A stretch of 10,221 nt of DNA, from NCBI GenBank assembly GCA_964625145.1, contig CAZVAQ010000126.1, positions 1 through 10,221 of the forward strand, in the 5' to 3' direction. The notes beneath the pieces are model-generated. The model saw only the letters and a program-made list of their open reading frames with translations. It searched no databases and was not told the origin of the DNA. This stretch comes from CAYTRP01 sp964625145. Its GTDB lineage: Bacteria > Sumerlaeota > Sumerlaeia > SLMS01 > JAHLLQ01. Position numbers and translations under genes: made by a program. Shown here piece after piece: positions 1 to 7,159 of this stretch (its first letter is position 1; each line of letters opens with the position of its first letter).

Positions 1-28
1 TTCATCCTTCATCCTTCATCCTTCATCC
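1..28. repeat. TTCATCC heptamer tandem array (4 perfect copies, may continue past the window edge)
   Basis: Four perfect back-to-back copies of TTCATCC are seen on the plus strand (GGATGAA on the coding strand of the cluster). They begin at the first base, so the array may be longer. The array ends 8 bases from the mraY stop codon and so lies in the 3' flank of mraY. A variant of the same heptamer follows murE at 2660-2694. Confidence 0.9.
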
Positions 29-36
29 TTTGGCCT

Positions 37-1173
37 TTACCTAAACTTGAGCGTGCTGAGTCCGGCCGCGGCGAGCAGTGCCGACACGATCCAGAACCGC
101 ACGATGATGTGAGATTCCGCCACTCCGAGCCGTTCGAAGTGGTGATGCAGCGGGCTCATCAGGAACACGCGCTTCTGGCGCAACTTGTAGGACGTCACCT
201 GGATGATGACGCTCAGGGCCTCCACCACGAAGATCCCGCCGACGATCAGCAGCAGGAACTCCTGCTTCAGCAGCAGCGCGACACTGCCCAGCAAGCCGCC
301 GATCATCATGGAACCAGTGTCACCCATGAAGACCTGCGCCGGGTAGCCATTGAACCACAGGAACCCGAAGCACCCGCCCAGCAGCGCCGCCAGCAGCACG
401 CCCAGCTCGCCACCGCCGCGCACGTGCGGAATCAACAGGTAGGCCGACGTGTCCACGCGCCCGGCAAGGTAGGCCACGATGCCAAAGCAGAGCGTCGCGG
501 TGATGGTGACGCCGGTCGCCAGTCCATCCAACCCGTCCGTCAGGTTCACGGCGTTGCTTGTCGCCGTCAGGATGAAGATCGAGAAGGGGATATAGAGCAC
601 GCCAAGTCCGATGACCGCTTCCTTGAAGAAGGGCATCACGAGCAGATCGGTGCCTGCGCGTCCCGCGTGGCTGTATGTCGTCACGTCATTGAACAAATAG
701 AGGCACAGCACCCCAAAGGCACAGCCCAGGCCGCCCTGCGCGAAGAGCTTGCCGCGCGCGGAGAGACCCTTCGAGTTGCGGTGCACCACCTTGCGGTAAT
801 CATCCACGAAGCCGATGGCCGCAAAGCCCAGCGCCATCGCCAGGGACAACAGCAGCACCGGCTCGCGCAGGTCGCCGAACAGCAACACCGCCGCGACCAG
901 CGAGCCCAGCATCAACAGCCCGCCCATGGTGGGCGTCCCCTGCTTGCCCGCATGCATATCCTTCAGGCTGATGGCATCGGCGCCGCGGTCGTCGCGCACC
1001 TGTTGTCCAACCTTCAGCGCGCGCAGCCACGCGATCACCCGATCACCGAACACGACCGACACCAGGAACGCGAAGCCGAGCGCGAGCATCGCCCGCACGG
1101 TCACGTACTGGAACACGAGCATCCACTGGGGAGCGTCGCCTCTGTCGATCAGGGAGATCAGCCAGGGGATCAC
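37..1173 (-). CDS. mraY: Phospho-N-acetylmuramoyl-pentapeptide transferase (MraY)
   Basis: MraY is an integral membrane enzyme that transfers phospho-MurNAc-pentapeptide from UDP to undecaprenyl phosphate, making lipid I at the inner face of the cytoplasmic membrane. The 378-residue product is slightly longer than the usual length of about 360. Visible family signatures are MGG near 83-85, the aspartate pair in GFVDDYRK (D124, D125), NLTDGLDG at 210-217, FMGDTGS at 282-288 (D285) and the HHHFE histidine motif near 343-347. Many hydrophobic segments of transmembrane length run through the protein. The start is GTG and overlaps the murF stop by four bases (GTGA). A strong Shine-Dalgarno sequence six bases upstream fixes this start. 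It is the last gene before the left edge; murD would be the expected next gene but is not visible. Confidence 0.98.
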   Translation of the reverse strand: MIPWLISLIDRGDAPQWMLVFQYVTVRAMLALGFAFLVSVVFGDRVIAWLRALKVGQQVRDDRGADAISLKDMHAGKQGTPTMGGLLMLGSLVAAVLLFGDLREPVLLLSLAMALGFAAIGFVDDYRKVVHRNSKGLSARGKLFAQGGLGCAFGVLCLYLFNDVTTYSHAGRAGTDLLVMPFFKEAVIGLGVLYIPFSIFILTATSNAVNLTDGLDGLATGVTITATLCFGIVAYLAGRVDTSAYLLIPHVRGGGELGVLLAALLGGCFGFLWFNGYPAQVFMGDTGSMMIGGLLGSVALLLKQEFLLLIVGGIFVVEALSVIIQVTSYKLRQKRVFLMSPLHHHFERLGVAESHIIVRFWIVSALLAAAGLSTLKFR

Positions 1174-2609
1174 GCGCTAACCTCCTTGACGGGGGTCTCG
1201 CCCGTGGCCGCGGGCTCCAACCAACCACGCAACATTTCCGTCGCGCGCTCCAGGGCCGCCACGCGCGAACCCTTCACCAGCAGTGCATCACCGGGCTTGA
1301 GCACCTTGCCCAGGAATTCCGCCGCCGGCACCATCGTGTCGAATCGCATGACGCGCGAGCCGCGGAACGCCGCTTCCTCGCCGATCCAGGCCGCATGGCT
1401 GCCGACGCACACGATGATCTCCGCCCCTGATTCCGCCGCCGCCTCGCCAACACGGCGGTGGCCTTCCTCGGAGAAGACACCCAGCTCCGCCATGTCGCCC
1501 AACATCAGGTACCGCCGGCCGGCGGCCGTCATCATCGCAAAGGACTCAATCGCCGCCACCGTCGCCGACGGCGAGGCATTGTAACAATCCTCCACCACGC
1601 GCACTCCGCCCCACTCCTCAACGCGGGAGCGCAGGCGCGCCGGCTCGAACGTTTCCAACCGGTCGGCGATCTCCGCCGTCGGCACGCCCAGTTGCAGCGC
1701 CACCGCCGCCGCCATCGTTGCATTCGCGATCTGATAACGGCCGAACACGCCAAGGTGCACGCGCACCGATTCGCCGGAAGGCAGGTCCAACGTGAAGCGC
1801 CAGCCCAGGGGCTCAAGCGGCGCGATGTCCCGCGCGCGGACGGAGGCTTCCTTGCCTTCGCCCGTCAGGACGATCGCCTGCACAATGTCGCCGGATTCCA
1901 GGAGACCACGGCACCGCGGGCAGTCGCCATTGATGACCACGGTTCCCGTCGGTCCCATGGCGCCGAACATCTCCGCCTTGGCGGCGACCAGTTCCTCGAT
2001 GCTCTCGAAGTTCCCCAGGTGCGCGTCGCCCACATTGGTCAGCACGCCGATGTTGGGCTCCGCGATGCGCGTCAGCGCGCGAATCTCGCCGGAATGGTTC
2101 ATGCCCATCTCAATCACCGCGGCCTCATGGCGCGACGTCAGTTCCAGCAAGGTCAGCGGCAGCCCGATGTGATTGTTCCGGTTCCCCTTTGTCGCCAACA
2201 TGTTCATCCGCCCGCCGCAAACGTGGGCGATCATGTCCTTGGTGGTCGTCTTGCCGCTGGAACCGGTCACCGATACCACGTGCGGATTGATGGCTCGGCG
2301 CCAAGCGCGCGCCAGATCGCCCAGGGCCTGGGTGGTGTCATTGACTGCAATGACGAACGGCCCGGACTGCCCGCCGCCGATGCGCTCCACGTCCTCATGC
2401 GCGCACATGATGCCCGCCGCGCCGCGCTCGATGGCCTTGGCAATGAACTCCCCGCCGTCAAAGCGCGGCCCCTTCAAGGCCACGAAGACATCCCCCGCCT
2501 CCAGGGAACGCGTATCCGTCGAGAACCGCCCAACCACATCCATCCCCATCCCGCGAAGGATCTGGCCGCCGGTTGCCTGGGCAACAAACTCAAGTCCCAT
2601 TGTCATCAT
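1170..2609 (-). CDS. murF: UDP-N-acetylmuramoyl-tripeptide--D-alanyl-D-alanine ligase (MurF)
   Basis: MurF is the cytoplasmic ATP-dependent ligase that adds D-Ala-D-Ala to UDP-MurNAc-tripeptide, making the pentapeptide that MraY then uses. At 479 residues it has the normal length. The N-terminal uridine-nucleotide domain includes STDTRSLEAGDVFVALKG (30-47). The central ATPase domain has the P-loop GSSGKTTTK (about 116-124), the MurF signature KGNRNNHIGLP (about 141-151), EMGMNHSGEI (about 167-176), TNVGDAHLGNF (about 191-201), and a lysine near 211 in the position expected for carbamoylation. The C-terminal ligase domain shows DCYNASPS (about 340) and LGDMAELG (about 369). The N-terminus offers three in-frame ATGs, at 2609, 2606 and 2600. 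None has a strong Shine-Dalgarno sequence, so the start is uncertain by up to three residues. It is separated from murE by 90 bases and overlaps mraY by four. Confidence 0.98.
   Translation of the reverse strand: MMTMGLEFVAQATGGQILRGMGMDVVGRFSTDTRSLEAGDVFVALKGPRFDGGEFIAKAIERGAAGIMCAHEDVERIGGGQSGPFVIAVNDTTQALGDLARAWRRAINPHVVSVTGSSGKTTTKDMIAHVCGGRMNMLATKGNRNNHIGLPLTLLELTSRHEAAVIEMGMNHSGEIRALTRIAEPNIGVLTNVGDAHLGNFESIEELVAAKAEMFGAMGPTGTVVINGDCPRCRGLLESGDIVQAIVLTGEGKEASVRARDIAPLEPLGWRFTLDLPSGESVRVHLGVFGRYQIANATMAAAVALQLGVPTAEIADRLETFEPARLRSRVEEWGGVRVVEDCYNASPSATVAAIESFAMMTAAGRRYLMLGDMAELGVFSEEGHRRVGEAAAESGAEIIVCVGSHAAWIGEEAAFRGSRVMRFDTMVPAAEFLGKVLKPGDALLVKGSRVAALERATEMLRGWLEPAATGETPVKEVSA
1180..1187 (-). 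promoter_or_regulatory. Ribosome binding site of mraY
   Basis: The minus strand reads AAGGAGGT, a near-perfect Shine-Dalgarno sequence, six bases before the mraY GTG. It lies inside the last codons of murF. It decides the GTG start and supports translational coupling of murF and mraY. Confidence 0.85.
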
Positions 2610-2659
2610 AAGCGCGTTCCCGGTTCCGTATTCACCATCATGCCACCACCATCCAGACC

Positions 2660-2694
2660 TTCATCCTTTATCCTTCATCCTTTATCCTTTATCC
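2660..2694. repeat. TT[C/T]ATCC heptamer tandem array (5 copies) between murE and murF
   Basis: Five in-register heptamers lie on the plus strand, in the order TTCATCC, TTTATCC, TTCATCC, TTTATCC, TTTATCC, followed by a broken copy (TTCCCC). They start five bases after the murE stop and fill about 40% of the 90-base murE-murF gap. On the mRNA each unit reads GGATGAA or GGATAAA, so AAGGA, a Shine-Dalgarno-like core, recurs every seven bases. The array ends about 50 bases before murF, which is too far to serve as its ribosome binding site. Confidence 0.9.
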
Positions 2695-2699
2695 TTCCC

Positions 2700-4301
2700 C
2701 TAGATCCTCCACTCCTCGATGGGGAGGGAGACGACTTCCGGGCTGACACCCGGCGCGCGAAACATCCCCCCGAGGAGAGCGCGGGCGACTGCCCTGTCGT
2801 CGAACGACGACCGTGCTCCTCGGACCTCCTGGTACGTCTCGTGTCCCTTGCCCGCGATCACCACCACATCACCCGCGCCCGCCACATGCAGCGCGCGATC
2901 AATGGCCAACCGACGGTCCAGGATCACCGTGTAGCTCGACTTCTTCGCGCCGGTGGATTCGATGCCTTCCACCGCCATGTCGGCGATGGCCTGCGGTTCC
3001 TCGAAGCGCGGATTGTCGGAAGTCAGCACCACATAATCCGCCAGGCGCGCCGCCGCTTCGCCCATGGGCGCGCGCTTGCTCTTGTCGCGGTCGCCGCCAC
3101 ATCCGAACACGCAGATGACGCGGCCGGTCGTGATCTGGCGCGCGGCCCGCAGCGCCTTCTCCAGCGCGTCGGGCGTGTGCGAGTAATCGATCACCACCTC
3201 GAACGGCTGGCCAACGTCCACGCGTTCAAACCGTCCGCGGATCGGAAGCGCTTCCGACAGTCCCTCCCCGATGGCCGTCGCATCCAGACCCAGCGCCAGG
3301 CACGCCGACGCGGCCGCCGCAAGGTTCTGCACGTTGAACGGCCCCGTCAGGTGCGAGCTGAACTCCACCCACTCGCCGGCGATTTCCATTTCCACTTCCG
3401 TGCGATGGGGCAGGCACCGCGCCGCCGCCACGCGCACGTCCGCGTTTGCGGCTTCGTGCACCGAATACAGGATCTTCGGCCCGTGAAAACTGTCGGCCAG
3501 TTCCTCGCCGACCGGATCGTCAACATTCAGACACGCAACACCACCGGGCGTCGTGCCCACATGATTGAAGAACAAGCGCCGCTTCACGCCGATGTAGGTC
3601 GGGAAGTCGCCGTGATAATCCAGGTGGTCCTGCGACACATTGGTCAGCACGCCAACCTTGAAAGGGATGCCCGTCACGCGCTCCTGGTCCAGCGCATGGC
3701 TGCTGACCTCCATGGCGACGGCCTTCATCCCGGCGTTGGACATCTCCGACATGGTCCACGCGATGGTCTGCGGATCCGGAGTTGTCATGCCATTCTCAAA
3801 CGCCACGTTCCCCCACCGGCTACCCAGCGTCCCGATCAACCCGCAGCGCCGCTGTGCATGGTTCAGCACCGATTGGATGATGTGGGTCACCGTCGTCTTG
3901 CCGTTGGTCCCGGTCACGCCGACGACATCCATCGCCATGGCGGGGTTGCCATGGAATGCCTGGGCCAGCGGCCCCAGCGCGCGGCGCGTGTCGTCCACCC
4001 GCACCATGGTCACACCCGGGAACTCCGGCACATCGCGATGCACGACGACGGCCGCGGCGCCGCGCTCCACCGCCTCCGGGATGAACCGGTGGCTGTCGGT
4101 GCGCGTGCCCATCATGGCCACGAACATCTCGTTGCGCTTGATCGTGCGCGAGGACGTGGAGATCCCCGTCACCACCCGCTCGGCACTCCCCTTGATATCC
4201 ACGAGGGGGAGACGCGCCAAGGCCACCAATCGGCCCACGGGCACCGGACGGCACCGGTCATCCTGGCGACGGCGTCCTTCGCCGCTCGCGGAACTACTCA
4301 T
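2700..4301 (-). CDS. murE: UDP-N-acetylmuramoyl-L-alanyl-D-glutamate--2,6-diaminopimelate ligase (MurE)
   Basis: MurE is the cytoplasmic ligase that adds the third residue to UDP-MurNAc-L-Ala-D-Glu. Seen in the 533 residues are an N-terminal UDP-binding domain, the P-loop GTNGKTT (131-137), TTPDP (173-177), EVSSHALDQ (198-206), SQDHLDYH (223-230), lysine 240 at the expected carbamoylated position, DYSHTPDAL (372-380), DNPR (429-432) and GKGHE (484-488). DNPR followed by FEEP is the pattern of meso-diaminopimelate-specific enzymes rather than lysine-specific ones, so a DAP-type peptidoglycan is predicted. The protein is slightly longer than the usual size of about 490-500, with a charged N-terminal extension of about 25 residues and a short C-terminal tail after the last conserved block. 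The start codon overlaps the ftsI stop (ATGA) and has a good Shine-Dalgarno sequence. Confidence 0.98.
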   Translation of the reverse strand: MSSSASGEGRRRQDDRCRPVPVGRLVALARLPLVDIKGSAERVVTGISTSSRTIKRNEMFVAMMGTRTDSHRFIPEAVERGAAAVVVHRDVPEFPGVTMVRVDDTRRALGPLAQAFHGNPAMAMDVVGVTGTNGKTTVTHIIQSVLNHAQRRCGLIGTLGSRWGNVAFENGMTTPDPQTIAWTMSEMSNAGMKAVAMEVSSHALDQERVTGIPFKVGVLTNVSQDHLDYHGDFPTYIGVKRRLFFNHVGTTPGGVACLNVDDPVGEELADSFHGPKILYSVHEAANADVRVAAARCLPHRTEVEMEIAGEWVEFSSHLTGPFNVQNLAAAASACLALGLDATAIGEGLSEALPIRGRFERVDVGQPFEVVIDYSHTPDALEKALRAARQITTGRVICVFGCGGDRDKSKRAPMGEAAARLADYVVLTSDNPRFEEPQAIADMAVEGIESTGAKKSSYTVILDRRLAIDRALHVAGAGDVVVIAGKGHETYQEVRGARSSFDDRAVARALLGGMFRAPGVSPEVVSLPIEEWRI

Positions 4302-6346
4302 CGGACTCCTCCTTGCGCGGACATCGCCGCGATTTCGTTCGACTGCGGAGGGACTCCCTCCGTCGACAACATGATCGTCAATTCCCGGCCTTCCACCGCC
4401 GACGCGTACGGCGCGGGATCCTGCGCCACGACGCGTCCGCTCCCCACGATGCGCAGCGGCCCGCTCCAGCCCTGCAGCGCCTCGCGCACTTCCGACGCCG
4501 ACATGCCCATCAAGTCCGGCACCACCGGCCCCGCCAGCGCGCGCAGCTCCAGCGCCTGCGTCGCCGCGTCCGACGCCTCCCGCGGAGTCGTCATTGCGAC
4601 AGTCATGTCCGCCGTTGGCGCCGTGGACGGCACGATCCCCAGATGCAGCGCGGTGGCCTTTGCAATGTCATGGAACAACGGCGCGGCGACTTGCGACGCG
4701 TAGTACTGCGGCTTGGGATTGTCCACATAGCAATAGATCGTCACGCGCGGACGATCGATGGGGAACGCCCCGGCAAAGGACGCGATGTACTCGCGATGCG
4801 TGGACACGTGGCTCTTGCGCGTCGTGCCCGTCTTCCCCCCCACGCGATAGCCATCCATGCGCGCGGCCTTCGCGCTGCCGTTGGCAACCACGTCCTCCAT
4901 CATCCACCGCAACTGGCTGCTGGTCATGGGGCTGATGACGCGACGGACGACTTCGCGCTCGGCGCGCCAGACCGTCGCGCCCTTGGCGTCGCGAATCTCG
5001 CGCACCACGTGGGGCTTCAGCAGCTCGCCACCGTTGACCAACGCCGTCACCGCATTGGCGATCTGGATCGGCGTCAGCGCCATCTCGTATCCCATCGGGA
5101 GCGACGAGCGGCTGAGCGCCGTCCATTGAGAAGGCGGATAGAGCAGGCCCGAGCCTTCGCCCGGCAGGTCGATCCCCGTCGGCGCGCCAAAGCCCAACGC
5201 CCGCAGGTGGGCGTACCACTCGTCGTTGTTCAGTACCTCCGCGGCGCGGATGATGCCGACGTTGCTCGATGTGCGGATCGCCAGGTAGAACGGCACGACA
5301 CGCAGGTTGTAGTTCCCCGTGTCCTCCACGCGTCGGCGGCCGAAATACGCCACACCGCCGCCGCAATCCACCAACGTGTCCGGCGTGATGTAGTTGCGGT
5401 CCAGCAGCAACGCGGCCGTGAACAGCTTTGCCACCGAGCCGGTCTCCAGCGGATCGGTCAGCAGGCGGTTGCGCAGCGCATCGCGCGGAGCTTCCGAATA
5501 ATTGCTGTTCTCAAAGCTGGGCCACGACGCCATGGCCAGGATAGCCCCGGTCTCCACGTCCTGCACGATCGCGCCACCGCTGACGCCGTTGTGCTCGGCC
5601 ACGGCCTTGGCGACGGCTTCCTCCGTCGCCTCCTGGATCGCCGCGTCCAGCGTCAGCACCAACGTCTGGCCCTTGGAAGCCATGACGTCGTGTTCACTGA
5701 ACGGCTGCACCACCTGGCGGATACCCGTGCGGTTGGCGCGCCCCTGGATCCGGTTCCCCTGCAACGCTTCGTTGTAAATTCTCTCCAACCCGTCGAGCCC
5801 CTGGTTGTCGCCGTCCCCATCGGTTCCGCAGAAGCCGATCACGTGTGGCGCCAGATGACGCGGGTACAGGCGCTTGCTCTCGCGATGGAACCAGTAGCCC
5901 TGGCCCGAGACGCCGTGCTCGGCGATCTGCTCCACCACGCGGTGCGCGGTCTCCGGTTCCAATTGCCGCGCGATGGCCGTGATGCGCGAGGAATTGAAAC
6001 GGCTCATCACCCAATCGGCTGTCACATCCGCCGATTGCGCGATCCCCTGCGCCAGTTCCCCAAGATCAAGGCCCTCCGTCGCCTTCTCTCCGGTGAAGTA
6101 CTTCGGATCGATGTAGATGGAGAGCGTGCCGGTGCTCTTTGCCAGGGTGCGGCCGCGCCGGTCGACGATGTCGCCGCGCTCGGCCTGCAGCACCACCGAC
6201 TGCGCCTGTTGTCCCGCCGCGCGCTTGCTGTAGCGCTCGTGCTCGTTCACCTGCAGGTAGACGAGCCGGGCACCCACCAACCCGCCAAGGAGGCAGAACA
6301 TGCCGCCAAGCACAAGGACCCGCATGCGGTGTGGTTTCTGCAGCAT
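4298..6346 (-). CDS. ftsI: Septal peptidoglycan transpeptidase with C-terminal PASTA domain (FtsI/PBP3 family)
   Basis: This is a monofunctional class B penicillin-binding protein that cross-links septal peptidoglycan. It has 682 residues. A short cytoplasmic start is followed by one hydrophobic segment (about 9-32) anchoring it in the membrane. The non-catalytic domain begins with RGDIVDRRGRTLA (57-69), the family's RGxIxDRxGxxLA motif. The transpeptidase domain has SVAK (S304 nucleophile, K307), SSN (360-362) and KTGTT (505-509). Residues of about 607-661, beginning VVPDLMGMSASEV, match one PASTA domain. The catalytic tetrad lies in ETGSVAK, whereas most family members read EPGSTFK or EPGSTMK; serine and lysine are kept. 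The ATG at 6346 has AAAGG six bases upstream. The gene lies 357 bases after ftsL, so it may have its own promoter or a long leader, and it overlaps murE by four bases. By position in the cluster it is FtsI. PASTA domains are also found in SpoVD-like paralogues, so a sporulation-type name cannot be excluded from sequence alone. Confidence 0.95.
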   Translation of the reverse strand: MLQKPHRMRVLVLGGMFCLLGGLVGARLVYLQVNEHERYSKRAAGQQAQSVVLQAERGDIVDRRGRTLAKSTGTLSIYIDPKYFTGEKATEGLDLGELAQGIAQSADVTADWVMSRFNSSRITAIARQLEPETAHRVVEQIAEHGVSGQGYWFHRESKRLYPRHLAPHVIGFCGTDGDGDNQGLDGLERIYNEALQGNRIQGRANRTGIRQVVQPFSEHDVMASKGQTLVLTLDAAIQEATEEAVAKAVAEHNGVSGGAIVQDVETGAILAMASWPSFENSNYSEAPRDALRNRLLTDPLETGSVAKLFTAALLLDRNYITPDTLVDCGGGVAYFGRRRVEDTGNYNLRVVPFYLAIRTSSNVGIIRAAEVLNNDEWYAHLRALGFGAPTGIDLPGEGSGLLYPPSQWTALSRSSLPMGYEMALTPIQIANAVTALVNGGELLKPHVVREIRDAKGATVWRAEREVVRRVISPMTSSQLRWMMEDVVANGSAKAARMDGYRVGGKTGTTRKSHVSTHREYIASFAGAFPIDRPRVTIYCYVDNPKPQYYASQVAAPLFHDIAKATALHLGIVPSTAPTADMTVAMTTPREASDAATQALELRALAGPVVPDLMGMSASEVREALQGWSGPLRIVGSGRVVAQDPAPYASAVEGRELTIMLSTEGVPPQSNEIAAMSAQGGVR
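4307..4314 (-). promoter_or_regulatory. Ribosome binding site of murE
   Basis: The minus strand reads AAGGAGGA five bases before the murE ATG, within the last codons of ftsI. With the ATGA overlap it supports the chosen start and coupled translation of ftsI and murE. Confidence 0.8.
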
Positions 6347-6412
6347 CGCCGGCCTTTGCGGTCCGTCGTGTCCTGCGCCGCCAAGAGGGCGGGCCGGAAG
6401 CTTCTCGGGCGG

Positions 6413-6663
6413 GGCAAGGCCAGGCAGGACGCGGGGCTCAATCTTCCTTCAAGCCGGGTAGCCAAGGAATCACGGCCCGGGGCATCACCACCGGAGCACA
6501 CCACCAGGAACAGGAACTCGTGCAGTCTCCTCTCGGGGAGCGGATCCTCTCGGGGAACGGGAACACCTCCGCAAACCAACGGGAACACGAGCGGGAACGG
6601 GAACAGGAACGGGAACGCACCGACGCGTCACACCCATCTTGTCACGCCCTGCCTGGCCTTGCC
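6413..6663. repeat. 251-base segment bounded by 19-base imperfect inverted repeats
   Basis: The left arm, 6413-6431, reads GGCAAGGCCAGGCAGGACG. The reverse complement of the right arm, 6645-6663, is the same except for one base (18 of 19 match). Homology stops sharply on both sides of each arm. The interior of 213 bases contains the GGGAAC array and no gene. The form resembles a small non-autonomous element with terminal inverted repeats, but no convincing target-site duplication is visible next to the arms. It could instead be a large RNA stem or the relic of an inverted duplication. Confidence 0.45.
6553..6616. repeat. GGGAAC hexamer array, interrupted
   Basis: Two perfect GGGAAC units occupy 6553-6564. 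After a 16-base interruption, six in-register hexamers occupy 6581-6616: GGGAAC, ACGAGC, GGGAAC, GGGAAC, AGGAAC, GGGAAC. On the mRNA strand the unit reads GTTCCC. Looser AGGAAC-like units also occur near 6505-6515. It is a simple-sequence tract that could vary in copy number. Confidence 0.8.
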
Positions 6664-6703
6664 GCGCGCGAGCCGCTCACCAGCCGTCTCCCGCGCCAGA
6701 ACG

Positions 6704-7159
6704 CTAACGGGCCTCCTTGGGGAAGGTTTCGAGTTCAATTCGTTCACGCGCCATCGCCGCCCGCGCCTTCACCGCCGCCGCCGCCAGCTCACGCTGGCGC
6801 CCCGCATCCACCCGCATCTCGCTCAACGACACCGGCAGCGGATCCACCATCCCCAGCGGCCCCATTGCCGCCTCGCGCAGGAACTCGTCGCGATGCAAAC
6901 GCCCCGCCTCCGCCTCCAGGTCCTTCAACGCATCGCGCGCCGCGAACAGCTCCTCCTGCTTCTTGCGCGTCGCCATCTCGTAATCGCGCGCCTCAAACTG
7001 CACGGCCAGCAACCAAGTCCCGCACGCCACGAACACCGCCGACACACCCACGATCGTCGCCAGTCCGCGCAGCGACAGCGAGTTCGGCGGAGTCTCCATC
7101 GGCTCGCGCCGCAAACGCCGTGTCGTGCTCTCCGATCTCCGCCGCAGCCGCGCGCTCAT
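6704..7159 (-). CDS. ftsL: FtsL-like cell division protein
   Basis: FtsL is a small bitopic protein that joins FtsB and FtsQ/DivIB in the divisome and helps activate the FtsW-FtsI synthase. FtsL is poorly conserved, so the call rests on position and architecture. The gene lies between rsmH and ftsI, the standard ftsL slot. The 151-residue product has a very basic cytoplasmic N-terminus (about 1-20), one hydrophobic segment (about 33-54) and then a charged heptad-like stretch (about 56-92) consistent with a short coiled coil. A further alanine- and arginine-rich helical tail (about 118-145) makes it longer than the usual size of about 100-120. The start overlaps the rsmH stop (ATGA) and has the Shine-Dalgarno sequence GGAGGT six bases upstream. 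There is no residue motif that proves the family. Confidence 0.8.
   Translation of the reverse strand: MSARLRRRSESTTRRLRREPMETPPNSLSLRGLATIVGVSAVFVACGTWLLAVQFEARDYEMATRKKQEELFAARDALKDLEAEAGRLHRDEFLREAAMGPLGMVDPLPVSLSEMRVDAGRQRELAAAAVKARAAMARERIELETFPKEAR

Larger units (their letters stand above)
6347..6703. other. ftsL-ftsI intergenic gap, no supported gene
   Basis: The gap is 357 bases in a cluster that is otherwise tightly packed. Short open frames on both strands here have no recognisable family, are of low complexity, and lack ribosome binding sites, so I call no gene. It holds a 251-base inverted-repeat-bounded segment (6413-6663), a hexamer array (6553-6616) and a 12-base direct repeat, TCCTCTCGGGGA, at 6528-6539 and 6545-6556. 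No clear sigma-70 promoter is visible on the minus strand. The last bases before ftsI carry the AAAGG ribosome binding site at 6353-6357. Confidence 0.7.

Noticed and set aside
1..28. CRISPR array suggested by short direct repeats
   Set aside because: Units are 7 bases with no spacers, so this is a simple tandem repeat.
109..1584. Plus-strand open frame of 491 codons opposite mraY
   Set aside because: Antisense to mraY and the end of murF; His/Gln-rich translation typical of a reversed membrane protein gene.
1458..4703. Plus-strand open frame of 1081 codons opposite murF and murE
   Set aside because: It is antisense to two well-identified genes, is rich in Arg, His, Gln and Ala with no domain, and arises from the strong GC bias at the third positions of the real genes.
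6247..6588. Minus-strand open frame of 113 codons starting in the ftsL-ftsI gap
   Set aside because: Most of it overlaps ftsI or the repeat segment, it has no recognisable family, and no ribosome binding site is evident.
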